The notes beneath the pieces were generated by a model. It was not told where the DNA came from, did no database searches, and was given only the letters and a program-made list of their open reading frames with translations. From positions 1 to 21,285 of the IMG/VR virus record IMGVR_UViG_3300030106_004471: 21,285 bases of DNA; one strand, given 5' to 3'. The translations under genes were made by a program, and so were the position numbers. Positions 6,331-13,173 of the stretch are shown here, in pieces (the stretch's first letter is position 1; the number at the start of each line of letters is the position of its first letter). The DNA comes from a virus.

Positions 6331-6638
6331 AATAGTGTTTTATCCTCATTTTTTACTTTTTTCAAAATATTTTTTTAAAAGCTATCCCATCTCATAAGTG
6401 TCATAAACGTATAAAAATGTATATAAAATTCTTTAATAAAAACAATGGTTTGTACGTTTACACATTTTATACGCCTATTTTGAAAAATATTTTTTAAAAA
6501 CTTTTTTTTGAAATTTAAACTGTATTAAATAAATATTTTGTTGACAGATATCTTTTATCGTATACTTTAGATCCTATATTATCTTTTATTAGATGATATT
6601 TTATAGTTAAATAATAACAGAAAAAAGGGAAAATTAAA
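6331..6638. promoter_or_regulatory. Divergent regulatory region with inverted repeat and rightward promoter
   Basis: About 308 bases without a gene, very AT-rich. CGTATAAAAATGT (6408-6420) and the inverse ACATTTTATACG (6462-6473) form a long imperfect inverted repeat, and TAAACGTA (6404-6411) and TACGTTTA (6453-6460) pair as well. Two similar A/T tracts flank the repeat (about 6362-6380 and 6478-6500). A TTGACA at 6541-6546 with TATACT (6561-6566) or TACTTT (6563-6568) downstream is the likely start of the long rightward operon. The inverted repeat may be an operator or part of an origin. Confidence 0.55.
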
Positions 6639-6866
6639 ATGAAGATCGATATAAACGAATACTTTAACGAGATCACAATAGAATACAAGGGTATTACTTA
6701 TCATCTTGATTTCAATGTGATGATACAAGGATGTTGGACTTTTTATGAGTCAGCTACAGATCCTTGGGATGAAGATATTCTAAGAGGAAGATATAGAGTT
6801 GATACAGATAGATCTAAAATTCTACAAAAATGTATCGCTCACATACATTTTTACTGTGGAAAATAA
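6639..6866 (+). CDS. Small unknown protein, first gene of the rightward block
   Basis: A 75-residue protein of unknown family (MKIDINEYFNEITIEYKGIT...). Alternating hydrophobic and charged residues suggest a small beta-rich fold with aromatic residues in the middle (GCWTFYESATDPW). The ATG follows an AAAGGGA ribosome binding site. It is the first gene after the promoter candidate at 6541, so probably among the earliest expressed. Confidence 0.68.
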   Translation: MKIDINEYFNEITIEYKGITYHLDFNVMIQGCWTFYESATDPWDEDILRGRYRVDTDRSKILQKCIAHIHFYCGK

Positions 6867-6881
6867 TTAGGGAGAAATTAA

Positions 6882-7625
6882 ATGATTAGAAAATTTTATC
6901 ACTACAATCAATTGGTTGGAACTACTGAAGTTCCAACCAAAAATGTTGTCTTAACTAAAGTAGTTGAAAAACCTAAATACAGATATTCTCATGTTGATGC
7001 TGAATGGACTAAGATCACTTCTGATCCTACTCCTACTAAGTCTGATACTGAAGTAAGTCTTGATACTTTATTCGAGGATCTAAAGTTCAATAATCTTGAT
7101 GGTAATTCTTTTGTTACTAAGATGGCATTTGTTTATGGCAAAAAGGGATTTTTAACTGATCCTCAGATCAATGTTCTTAAAAAGATATTGAGAGAGTCCA
7201 TTTCAAATCAAGCTAGATCCAAGAACCAAGATCCAATATCTGTGGATAAGATCAGGGAGTTATTTAAAACTCCATTAGAGAATGGATTAAAATATCCTAA
7301 ATTTACAGTATCCGATATCACATTATCTTTACCTACTGAGAACTCAGCATCTCACAATAAGGATGCCATTTATGTCAGGCATGAGGACGTTTATGTAGGC
7401 AAGATTTTAAATGGTAAGTTTATGCCTACCAATAGATGTGATGCATCAGTACATGACAAGTTAATAGATATAGCTAAAGATCCTATGTCCGAGGCTATTG
7501 GTCATGGTCATTTACATGGCAACTGTTCTATGTGCAGAAAGAAGTTATCTGATCCTAGATCCATGAAAGTTGGTTATGGGCAGATCTGTGCTAACAAATG
7601 GGGATTTCCTTGGGGAGAGAAATAA
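6882..7625 (+). CDS. Protein with a C-terminal DUF6011-like zinc finger
   Basis: A 247-residue protein. The C-terminus has Cys215 and Cys218 (NCSMCRKKLSDPRSMKVGYG), then QICANKWG with Cys236, preceded by a His-rich GHGHLHG. This is the pattern of the short DUF6011-type zinc finger (C-x2-C ... LTDP.S...G.G..C) found in many phage and SNF2-associated proteins. The N-terminal 100 residues are low in complexity (Thr/Pro/Lys), and the middle (DPQINVLKKILRESISNQAR) looks helical. A nucleic-acid-related role is plausible but inferred. A GGGAG ribosome binding site precedes the ATG, and the stop overlaps the next start (TAATG). Confidence 0.75.
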   Translation: MIRKFYHYNQLVGTTEVPTKNVVLTKVVEKPKYRYSHVDAEWTKITSDPTPTKSDTEVSLDTLFEDLKFNNLDGNSFVTKMAFVYGKKGFLTDPQINVLKKILRESISNQARSKNQDPISVDKIRELFKTPLENGLKYPKFTVSDITLSLPTENSASHNKDAIYVRHEDVYVGKILNGKFMPTNRCDASVHDKLIDIAKDPMSEAIGHGHLHGNCSMCRKKLSDPRSMKVGYGQICANKWGFPWGEK

Positions 7626-7936
7626 TGAGTGTTCGTGGATCAGACATAAAATTATTTCATCAGAATAGATCAGCTATTGCTGAGATGAATAAAGAAGATA
7701 ATGGGGAGTCGTATTGTGAATGCGACTTCGACCACAATGTGTCTTTTGATCAGCTACCTATTTTTAGAAATAGATATGGGGAAGATCAGCTAGACATTTG
7801 TGATTGTTGTCATGAGTGCTTTAATGATCTTTGTGATCAACTTAGGGAGTCTTATGACTCCTATGAAGAGCCTTATGATCAAAGAGAGGGTATGTATGAT
7901 AATCCCCATTATTATCAATCCCTCATAGAAAAATAA
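7625..7936 (+). CDS. Cys-rich acidic small protein, possible metal binder
   Basis: A 103-residue protein. The ATG at 7625 is chosen because it overlaps the previous stop as TAATG; a start 27 bases upstream would lie inside the preceding gene. Cys residues cluster as CECD near residue 31 and CDCCHECFNDLC near residues 58-69, consistent with a small zinc site. The C-terminal third is rich in Tyr, Asp and Glu (SYDSYEEPYDQREGMYDNPH) and probably disordered. The family and function are not recognised. Confidence 0.68.
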   Translation: MSVRGSDIKLFHQNRSAIAEMNKEDNGESYCECDFDHNVSFDQLPIFRNRYGEDQLDICDCCHECFNDLCDQLRESYDSYEEPYDQREGMYDNPHYYQSLIEK

Positions 7937-7956
7937 ACTTTAACAGGAGAAAAATT

Positions 7957-8199
7957 ATGAATGAAGTAATTAAAGATATCGAAAGATTAAAAGAAGTTCG
8001 AGATCAAATAAGTTCAATCAATGGAATGTATTACACTAAAGGTATAATCGAACTAATGATTGAAGAAAAAGAAATCATAGTAAAAACTTTTGAGAAAAAT
8101 GCTGATGACCGAAGTCAATGGAATCTGCCTTACCATTCAACTAGGAGAGGTCAATGGAAATCAGATATAAATAAAATTTTAAAGTTAGGAGAAAAGTAA
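7957..8199 (+). CDS. Small unknown charged helical protein
   Basis: An 80-residue protein, MNEVIKDIERLKEVRDQISS..., with a probable N-terminal helical pair and a basic C-terminus. An AGGAGA ribosome binding site lies in a leader (AACTTTAACAGGAGAAAAA) very similar to the one before the gene at 9798. Its stop overlaps the next start (TAATG). No family recognised. Confidence 0.68.
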   Translation: MNEVIKDIERLKEVRDQISSINGMYYTKGIIELMIEEKEIIVKTFEKNADDRSQWNLPYHSTRRGQWKSDINKILKLGEK

Positions 8200-8420
8200 T
8201 GAAGACATTGGATAGATTGAATGTGATTTATCACAATTGGGGGAATGCCAATGGCATTTCTCCATTACTAAGTGCAGATGATATGGATTATGATTTTAGA
8301 AGAGGAGAGAATGAATTAACTTATCCTCAATGGCAATGGATCAAAAAGTTTATGAGAGTTTGGGATATTGCTGAGAATCATGAAATTAGAAAAAATAGAA
8401 ATCAAGGAGAGAAATCATGA
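8199..8420 (+). CDS. Small unknown protein
   Basis: A 73-residue protein starting MKTLDRLNVIYHNWGNANGI, with several Trp residues (YPQWQWIKKFMRVWDIAE) near the C-terminus. It is coupled on both sides: TAATG with the upstream gene and ATGA with the downstream one. A GGAGA ribosome binding site lies within the upstream gene. No family recognised. Confidence 0.68.
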   Translation: MKTLDRLNVIYHNWGNANGISPLLSADDMDYDFRRGENELTYPQWQWIKKFMRVWDIAENHEIRKNRNQGEKS

Positions 8421-8758
8421 AGACATTATATTTTTATTACGATCACACTAATGGAGAGGGTGGAGTTATTGGACACTTTGGAGAGTTGATGAATTTCATT
8501 GATAACTCTTATGACAAAGATCGACATTCAATCCATGATTGTTGGGAGAGTCATAAACAATGTTGTGAAGACAATGATAATCAAGAAGAGGGATTTGATT
8601 TTATAGACGATTGGGAAAAGATGAGAGATTATTATCAACTCACAAAAGAAGATTTTCTAAAATTCTATTCCTATCTTTCTGAAAAAGATTACGAGGCTAC
8701 TGATAATAGAGTCGTAAGAGAGGGTCTTCGATTTGAAGATATTGTGTGTCCATTATGA
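8417..8758 (+). CDS. Small unknown acidic protein
   Basis: A 113-residue, strongly acidic protein (MKTLYFYYDHTNGEGGVIGH...). The middle has HDCWESHKQCCEDND with paired Cys and His, so a metal site is possible but unproven. The start overlaps the previous stop as ATGA, with AGGAGAGA upstream. No family recognised. Its acidity would fit a DNA-mimic inhibitor, but nothing else supports that. Confidence 0.68.
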   Translation: MKTLYFYYDHTNGEGGVIGHFGELMNFIDNSYDKDRHSIHDCWESHKQCCEDNDNQEEGFDFIDDWEKMRDYYQLTKEDFLKFYSYLSEKDYEATDNRVVREGLRFEDIVCPL

Positions 8759-8782
8759 ATGCTTGTAAAAGAGGAGAGAGCA

Positions 8783-8971
8783 ATGCCTAAGAAAGTATAT
8801 ATGACTATGGTTAGTTTTAGATTTCCTTGTCCTCATGATCATCCTGATCCTACTGAAATGAGCATACAAGAAATAAGACAATATTGTATTGGAGAACTAA
8901 ACAATATGAAAGACGAAGAATTGTGTGGAGCAATTTACATTGAAGAAAATACTACAGAGGAGATATTTTAA
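8783..8971 (+). CDS. Small unknown protein
   Basis: A 62-residue protein from the ATG at 8783, chosen because a perfect GAGGAGAG ribosome binding site precedes it; an in-frame ATG at 8759 has none. The N-terminal MPKKVYMTMVSFRFPCPHDH and the later QEIRQYCIGELNN read like a short alpha/beta protein. The stop overlaps the next start (TAATG). No family recognised. Confidence 0.65.
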   Translation: MPKKVYMTMVSFRFPCPHDHPDPTEMSIQEIRQYCIGELNNMKDEELCGAIYIEENTTEEIF

Positions 8972-9168
8972 TGACTATAAAAGAATTATTTAAAAACCTA
9001 TCAAGATATGATGAGAACACAAGATTAGATTTTATGTATATCAATCATGTTGAATCAGATTCACAATTTGACATCCCATTAAAGTTAGTGGGAGTTATAG
9101 GAAGTGGAGATACTGTTGAGAATTGTGAAGTTAAATATTTAGAACTAGGATTAATAGAGGAGAAATAA
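8971..9168 (+). CDS. Small unknown protein
   Basis: A 65-residue protein, MTIKELFKNLSRYDENTRLD..., with an N-terminal helix and a beta-rich remainder (KLVGVIGSGDTVENCEVKYL). The start is coupled by TAATG to the gene before and the stop by TAATG to the 50-residue gene after. A GAGGAGA ribosome binding site is present. No family recognised. Confidence 0.66.
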   Translation: MTIKELFKNLSRYDENTRLDFMYINHVESDSQFDIPLKLVGVIGSGDTVENCEVKYLELGLIEEK

Positions 9169-9320
9169 TGTTTAAATATTATATTTATGATTTTAATGGA
9201 ATTCTATTATTCAAAAAAGGTTTTGATACTTATCAACAAGCATTTGATTTTTGTTTAGATAAATTCAAATTTGATGAAGAAATGGATGAAATAATAATTA
9301 AAGGAAGAGGAGAAGAATAA
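9168..9320 (+). CDS. Short protein (50 aa) filling a coupled gap
   Basis: Fifty codons from the ATG at 9168 to a TAA at 9318-9320. Both ends overlap neighbouring genes as TAATG, and GAGGAGA lies upstream. The product (MFKYYIYDFNGILLFKKGFD...) is aromatic-rich, with an acidic C-terminus ending IIIKGRGEE. The exact fit between two coupled genes is the main support. No family recognised. Confidence 0.62.
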   Translation: MFKYYIYDFNGILLFKKGFDTYQQAFDFCLDKFKFDEEMDEIIIKGRGEE

Positions 9321-9586
9321 TGAAAGGCATTTTAAATATACCTTATCTAATTGATGAGGCACATGGGTGGATAATTGTGACAAGGGAAGATCTTCGTAAA
9401 GCGAGGCTACACCCTGATGATTTTCCAAAAGCTTATAGAACCAAGGGCGAAGAACTTTTTGCCCTTGAGGAAGATTGTGAGATGCCATTGTTATTGGATA
9501 AATTAAATAGCAATGGAGTTCTTTATCAGATCAATGAGAAGTTCATCACATATGATGACAAAGATAATCCTAGAAATTGGAGATAA
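9320..9586 (+). CDS. Small unknown protein
   Basis: An 88-residue protein, MKGILNIPYLIDEAHGWIIV..., acidic, with a probable beta-alpha start and a helix TREDLRKARLHPDDFPKAY. It starts at a TAATG overlap, with AGAGGAGAAG upstream. No family recognised. Its GC content is somewhat higher than that of its immediate neighbours. Confidence 0.66.
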   Translation: MKGILNIPYLIDEAHGWIIVTREDLRKARLHPDDFPKAYRTKGEELFALEEDCEMPLLLDKLNSNGVLYQINEKFITYDDKDNPRNWR

Positions 9587-9588
9587 TC

Positions 9589-9756
9589 ATGGAAAATAAA
9601 TATCAAAGTAATAAAAAACCTTTTTGGTGGGTTAATAAAAACCATAATTATTCTTTCACAACAATAGAAGTTATTGAGGAAGAAATTGAGGACACAATAT
9701 TTTTTATAAAAGAAAATAAAAATATTTTACCTCATACCCTTGAATATCATAATTGA
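9589..9756 (+). CDS. Short protein (55 aa)
   Basis: Fifty-five codons from the ATG at 9589, three bases after the preceding stop, with GGAGA as ribosome binding site. The product (MENKYQSNKKPFWWVNKNHN...) has a basic aromatic N-terminus and an acidic helix VIEEEIEDTIFFIKENK. It fills what would otherwise be a gap of about 200 bases. An 8-bp inverted repeat spans its stop codon. No family recognised. Confidence 0.6.
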   Translation: MENKYQSNKKPFWWVNKNHNYSFTTIEVIEEEIEDTIFFIKENKNILPHTLEYHN

Positions 9757-9761
9757 TATTC
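9742..9761. repeat. Inverted repeat spanning a stop codon
   Basis: GAATATCA and TGATATTC are perfect 8-bp arms around TAAT. The right arm includes the TGA of the 55-residue gene. TATGATAAT follows, resembling a -10. It may be an operator or a weak processing hairpin; there is no T-run for termination. Confidence 0.45.
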
Positions 9762-9797
9762 TTATATGATAATATATTAACTTTAATGGAGAAAAAA

Positions 9798-9995
9798 TTG
9801 TCAAAATTAAAAAATAAAATGTTAGAGGTCGAGTTGTTCATAGGAGAGCAACTCGAAGATCTAACGAATGATCAGGTTTTAAAAGCCGTGGATAAGAAGT
9901 ATGGATCTTATTGGGTAGAGTATGCAAAGGAGTTATTAGATGAATTTGCAGAAGAAGTAAGAGCCACGAGAATAGCTGATAGTTGGGGAGGATAA
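9798..9995 (+). CDS. Small acidic helical protein, probable TTG start
   Basis: A 65-residue protein from a TTG at 9798, preceded by GGAGAAAAAA in a leader almost identical to that of the ATG-started gene at 7957. An in-frame ATG at 9786 lies upstream of that ribosome binding site and has none of its own. The sequence SKLKNKMLEVELFIGEQLED and ELLDEFAEEVRATRIADSWG reads as two amphipathic helices. The phrase LTNDQVLKAVDKKYGSYWVE is helical too. No family recognised. Confidence 0.62.
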   Translation: MSKLKNKMLEVELFIGEQLEDLTNDQVLKAVDKKYGSYWVEYAKELLDEFAEEVRATRIADSWGG

Positions 9996-9997
9996 TT

Positions 9998-10396
9998 ATG
10001 GAAACTATTAACGGAGGAACTTTTAATATAGATTTTTTTGAGTTGGATAAAAGAACTCAGAAAAAAATATCAAAAGCATATAATGAATCTCATCATGATT
10101 GGTCTGAGAATTATTATACTGATCCAAAGGTCACACATCCGAGGATCAAGATCGATGTGTTGATACCCAAGGATTGGAAATCAATGTCCTACAAAAATGA
10201 TGTTTGTCCGAGTTTTACTCATAATGGTTTACAGATTTTTGTGTGTGACAATAAGACAAAAAAGCTAGAGGAACTTCATACTAAATATACTGTTATGCTA
10301 GAAGATGATTATGGATGTGGATATGATTCTTTATTGGATACTGATGATTGGAAAGAAGTTCTTAAATTTGTATCTAAATTCAAGGAGAAAAAATAA
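9998..10396 (+). CDS. Unknown protein (132 aa)
   Basis: The ATG at 9998 follows GGGAGGATAATT, a strong ribosome binding site overlapping the previous gene's end. The protein (METINGGTFNIDFFELDKRT...) is acidic and mixed alpha/beta, with two Cys in the middle and HPRIKIDVLIPKDWKSM as a probable strand. The C-terminal DDWKEVLKFVSKFKEKK is helical. The stop overlaps the next start (TAATG). No family recognised. Confidence 0.66.
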   Translation: METINGGTFNIDFFELDKRTQKKISKAYNESHHDWSENYYTDPKVTHPRIKIDVLIPKDWKSMSYKNDVCPSFTHNGLQIFVCDNKTKKLEELHTKYTVMLEDDYGCGYDSLLDTDDWKEVLKFVSKFKEKK

Positions 10397-10908
10397 TGCA
10401 AATAAATAAAATAGAAGTAAAAAATATATCTCATTATGCGAGGGGTTCAGAAGAAACCCCTTGTTATAATGCTACAGTTTACGTCAATGGTTTCAAAGCC
10501 ATTGAGGTATCTAATGATGGGTGTGGTGGTTGTGACAGGCAACATACCTATCCTGAGATGGAAAGAGGACTTCTTCAAAAGGTCAATGAATATTGTGTTG
10601 AAAAGTTTGGTCAAGAAACTTGGGAGTACAATGGTAAGACCTATTCTACTGATCTAGACTTAGAGCATTATTGTCATCAAGAGTTATACAAACATCTTGA
10701 TACTAAACTTTTGAAAAGAAACATGAAGAAGAACATTATGTTTTTTAGAGATGAGAATGACATCAAGAATGGTCAGTATACTCTTGCAAAAATTCAAAAT
10801 AACATTGGAGGACTTGTGGCATATATAAAAGATAAATATCCAAAATGTTTTATTCTTAATGAGATGCCATTAGAAAAAGCATTAGAAACTTTTAGAGGGA
10901 GGATCTAA
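10396..10908 (+). CDS. Conserved-looking phage protein of unknown function (170 aa)
   Basis: The largest product of this small-gene stretch. The N-terminus, IEVKNISHYARGSEETPCYN, then ATVYVNGFKAIEVSNDGCGG, reads like a beta-sandwich pattern I have seen in many unannotated phage proteins (recollection, not a search). A CGGCDRQH stretch near residue 43 and two later Cys/His could bind metal. The C-terminal part is helical and basic (LLKRNMKKNIMF). It is coupled to both neighbours by TAATG. Confidence 0.7.
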   Translation: MQINKIEVKNISHYARGSEETPCYNATVYVNGFKAIEVSNDGCGGCDRQHTYPEMERGLLQKVNEYCVEKFGQETWEYNGKTYSTDLDLEHYCHQELYKHLDTKLLKRNMKKNIMFFRDENDIKNGQYTLAKIQNNIGGLVAYIKDKYPKCFILNEMPLEKALETFRGRI

Positions 10909-11096
10909 TGTATAATTTAGATAAAGTTTTATACGATCTTAACTGTATGAAAAGAGGAATGACTAGAGCAAAAGATATTTCTGTAAAAAAGAAAATGTGC
11001 AAGGACTTATCTTTTCAGACAGTAAAACTTCAACACGAACTAATGAAATATAATTTCTATTTACAAAAGGAGGATAAAAAAAATGGGCGAATATGA
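10908..11096 (+). CDS. Small basic helical protein (62 aa)
   Basis: MYNLDKVLYDLNCMKRGMTR... is predicted by eye to be almost wholly helical, rich in Lys. The start overlaps the previous stop (TAATG) behind GGAGGATC. Its last 14 bases overlap the next gene in another frame. No family recognised. Confidence 0.64.
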   Translation: MYNLDKVLYDLNCMKRGMTRAKDISVKKKMCKDLSFQTVKLQHELMKYNFYLQKEDKKNGRI

Positions 11097-11211
11097 ATGT
11101 TGCGATTGTTTACAGACTTTTTGGTGTGATGAACCACCCGAGGGTCGTGAAGTTTGTGATGAATGTAAAGAAGAAGAAAAAAAAGAAAGGGAGAGATTAG
11201 AAAATGGGTAG
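11083..11211 (+). CDS. Tiny zinc-ribbon-like protein (42 aa)
   Basis: Forty-two codons from the ATG at 11083, with AAAGGAGG ideally placed upstream. Two CxxC pairs (Cys6/Cys9 and Cys25/Cys28) 16 residues apart make a minimal treble-clef or zinc-ribbon layout, followed by a highly charged tail KEEEKKERERLEN. It overlaps the genes on both sides by a few bases. The ribosome binding site plus the Cys spacing support a real gene. The partner is unknown. Confidence 0.68.
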   Translation: MGEYECCDCLQTFWCDEPPEGREVCDECKEEEKKERERLENG

Positions 11212-11596
11212 ATATTATCACGGAGATATTGATGGCAAATTTTGGGTTGCCGTTCAGAGTTCAACTGATGCAGATTTCTTTGGAGTCGAGGGAGCAGTAA
11301 CTCATGTTAATTACTATTTTACTAAAGAGCATTTAGATAAAGTAAAAAAGGGAATCAAGGATTGTGAAAATTGTTTAGGAGAATATAAAAAGCATCTAGA
11401 TAATTTTTTCAAGAATAGAGATTTCTATAATGACGAGAAGTTAGCTGATTATCTAAATAAGAATGCCAATAATGGAACTCATACGAAGAATGGTGTTAAG
11501 TTCTATTTAGAATGGTATGCAAGACTTGATCTTGGAAAAGAAATTCTTGCCTGTATGGAAGAGAATGGAGAGTGTTCTTTTGAGGCAGAGTTATGA
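11204..11596 (+). CDS. Conserved-looking unknown phage protein (130 aa)
   Basis: It starts MGRYYHGDIDGKFWVAVQSS, then TDADFFGVEG, a beginning I associate with unannotated proteins in many tailed phages (from memory). The middle is helical (KEHLDKVKKGIKDCENCLGE) with a CxxC pair. The C-terminus is acidic. It overlaps the zinc-ribbon gene by 8 bases and the next gene by an ATGA. The function is unknown. Confidence 0.7.
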   Translation: MGRYYHGDIDGKFWVAVQSSTDADFFGVEGAVTHVNYYFTKEHLDKVKKGIKDCENCLGEYKKHLDNFFKNRDFYNDEKLADYLNKNANNGTHTKNGVKFYLEWYARLDLGKEILACMEENGECSFEAEL

Positions 11597-11823
11597 CAAC
11601 AAGTTATAGTAAAATCAGAGGAAGATCAAAAGGGCATCGATATAGAAATTCTATAGTCGATCTTCAAAGAGATCTTCAAAGAGCAAATGCCAAAAAAACT
11701 CCACAAGAGTTGGGAGAGGATGAGAGATTTGAAGATGATCCTCGTGCCTTAAAAGAAATAGAATATGGTCGAGTGGTCAGGAAATCTACGTCAGGACTTC
11801 AAGACAGAAGAAGAGGAGATTAA
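11593..11823 (+). CDS. Small basic, probably disordered protein
   Basis: A 76-residue protein starting MTTSYSKIRGRSKGHRYRNS. It is very rich in Arg, Lys, Asp and Glu with few hydrophobics, so probably unstructured or RNA/DNA-binding through its basic N-terminus. The start overlaps the previous stop (ATGA), behind GAGG. No family recognised. Confidence 0.62.
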   Translation: MTTSYSKIRGRSKGHRYRNSIVDLQRDLQRANAKKTPQELGEDERFEDDPRALKEIEYGRVVRKSTSGLQDRRRGD

Positions 11824-11824
11824 A

Positions 11825-12142
11825 ATGAAATATAATAGTAGAGGTTTTTTAGGATTTAGTGTTGATCATGAAACCGAAGATCCTGATAAGTCTGTAAGAG
11901 CAGATGATATTCGGAAAGCAATTATAAAAAGATTAGCAGATTTAAATGATGAAGATCTTATATCATCCGTTGAACTAGATGATACTTGTGAATGGGTAAT
12001 GGAAGAATTGGATATCACCAAATGTAAAAATGGTGTTGGGGATTGGGAAATCACACCTCTCCATGAAACCTTTGATACCTTTGAAGAGGCAGAGTCTAGA
12101 GTAAAAGAACTACAAGCAGAGGAGGATAGGAAATTAAAATGA
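11825..12142 (+). CDS. Small acidic protein upstream of the methyltransferase
   Basis: A 105-residue protein from the ATG at 11825, preceded by AGGAGATT; an earlier in-frame start at 11765 would overlap the previous gene and lacks such a site. The charged helix RADDIRKAIIKRLADLNDED is followed by LISSVELDDTCEWVMEELDI and a C-terminal helix FEEAESRVKELQAEED. The stop overlaps the methyltransferase start (ATGA), so the two are co-translated. No family recognised. Confidence 0.68.
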   Translation: MKYNSRGFLGFSVDHETEDPDKSVRADDIRKAIIKRLADLNDEDLISSVELDDTCEWVMEELDITKCKNGVGDWEITPLHETFDTFEEAESRVKELQAEEDRKLK

Positions 12143-13173
12143 ATCGAGATCACATAGATTTATGTAGTGGGATAGGAGGATTCCCTCTCGGATTTTCATG
12201 GAGTGATTTAGAAACTAATTTAAAATTACTTTGTGATACCGAAGAATGGTGTAGAAAAGTATTAGCCAAGAACTTCCCAAATGTACCAATAGCAAATGAT
12301 GTTAAGGAGATTGCAAATGACCCAAAGAGATTTATTCAAAGAAAGCCGTTCATCCTCACAGGTGGCTATCCCTGTCAGCCGTATTCAGTCGCAGGACGTA
12401 GAAACAAAGAAGACCCTCGTAGAATCTTTCCGTACATCCATAGCATTGTTGAACAAACAAGACCCTCTTGGTGCGTTTTCGAAAATGTATATGGACACTT
12501 CTCAATGGGACTTGACGAGGTTCTCGTTCAAATGGAAACCATTAATTACGCAACACGGACGTTTATCATTCCGTCTAGTTCAATCGGAGCATTGCACAAA
12601 AGGGACAGAATTTGGATCATCTGTAAAGACTTGGGCAACTCCGAACACGATGGATCATCTACCACCGAGATCCGAGGAAGCAACACGGAAACTTCAGAAC
12701 GGACACCGAAAGGGCAGAAAACGTCCATCGAATCTGAGGGAGCAAGTAGATCCGAACACAATCAAACTATATCCAACTCCGAGAGCATCGGACGTAGAGG
12801 GGGGGATGGCATCCAATGTGGAGATCAACAACGGAAGATTCTCAAGGACGAACAAGGACGGAGTTCGGTGGGGAGTGAAGTTGAGGGATGCCGTGAATCA
12901 CATGGAAACCTTTCCGACTCCAAGAGCATCCGAATACAAAGATTGTGGAGCAGTTGGGAGCAAGAGTCAGATCCACATGGACAAGAGATCATACCTTTGT
13001 GCGAAAGTGAAAGATCCCCAACAACCATCTGGAAAACTGAACCCAACGTGGGTCGAGTGGTTGATGGGTTATCCAAAAGGGTGGACAGAATTAAAGGACT
13101 AGGCAATGCCATAGTCCCTCAGAATGCTATGATGATAGCTAACGCAATTCATAGGAGTATGACCGAAGTTTAG
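12139..13173 (+). CDS. dcm: C5 cytosine-specific DNA methyltransferase
   Basis: A 344-residue enzyme that transfers a methyl group from S-adenosylmethionine to cytosine C5. Motif I is DLCSGIGGFPLGF (7-19), motif IV GGYPCQPYSVAG (75-86) with catalytic Cys79, motif VI FENV (114-117), motif VIII HKRDRIWII (153-161), and motif X KGLGNAIVPQ (about 319-328). Between VIII and X (about 165-305) the sequence is an odd Ser/Glu/Gly-rich low-complexity stretch, and I see no clear motif IX. Third codon positions turn from A/T-rich to nearly balanced there, where a second frame (12317-13102) is also open. It is coupled to the preceding gene by ATGA. Likely role: protecting phage DNA from host restriction. 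The target site cannot be read from the sequence. Confidence 0.9.
   Translation: MNRDHIDLCSGIGGFPLGFSWSDLETNLKLLCDTEEWCRKVLAKNFPNVPIANDVKEIANDPKRFIQRKPFILTGGYPCQPYSVAGRRNKEDPRRIFPYIHSIVEQTRPSWCVFENVYGHFSMGLDEVLVQMETINYATRTFIIPSSSIGALHKRDRIWIICKDLGNSEHDGSSTTEIRGSNTETSERTPKGQKTSIESEGASRSEHNQTISNSESIGRRGGDGIQCGDQQRKILKDEQGRSSVGSEVEGCRESHGNLSDSKSIRIQRLWSSWEQESDPHGQEIIPLCESERSPTTIWKTEPNVGRVVDGLSKRVDRIKGLGNAIVPQNAMMIANAIHRSMTEV
12317..13102 (+). CDS. Overlapping frame within the methyltransferase gene, TRD-like
   Basis: A 261-codon frame, one base ahead of the methyltransferase frame, lies entirely inside it. The ATG at 12317 has an AAGGAG ribosome binding site (12304-12309) exactly 7 bases upstream. 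The product has WATPNTMD, YPTPRASD and FPTPRASE at 46- and 47-residue spacing and ends with LNPTWVEWLMGYPKGWTEL. The latter resembles motif IX (LTPREAARLMGFP-like) and the target-recognition part of phage C5 methyltransferases, as I recall them. In these same bases the main frame is low in complexity. It is either a true overlapping gene, a frameshift-accessible C-terminus, or a conserved shadow. It is reported as coding because of the ribosome binding site and family-like text. Confidence 0.5.
   Translation: MTQRDLFKESRSSSQVAIPVSRIQSQDVETKKTLVESFRTSIALLNKQDPLGAFSKMYMDTSQWDLTRFSFKWKPLITQHGRLSFRLVQSEHCTKGTEFGSSVKTWATPNTMDHLPPRSEEATRKLQNGHRKGRKRPSNLREQVDPNTIKLYPTPRASDVEGGMASNVEINNGRFSRTNKDGVRWGVKLRDAVNHMETFPTPRASEYKDCGAVGSKSQIHMDKRSYLCAKVKDPQQPSGKLNPTWVEWLMGYPKGWTELKD

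Noticed and set aside
12546-13112. Minus-strand reading frames within the methyltransferase gene
   Set aside because: They lack ribosome binding sites and family-like text. They reflect the low-stop composition of this GC-richer stretch.
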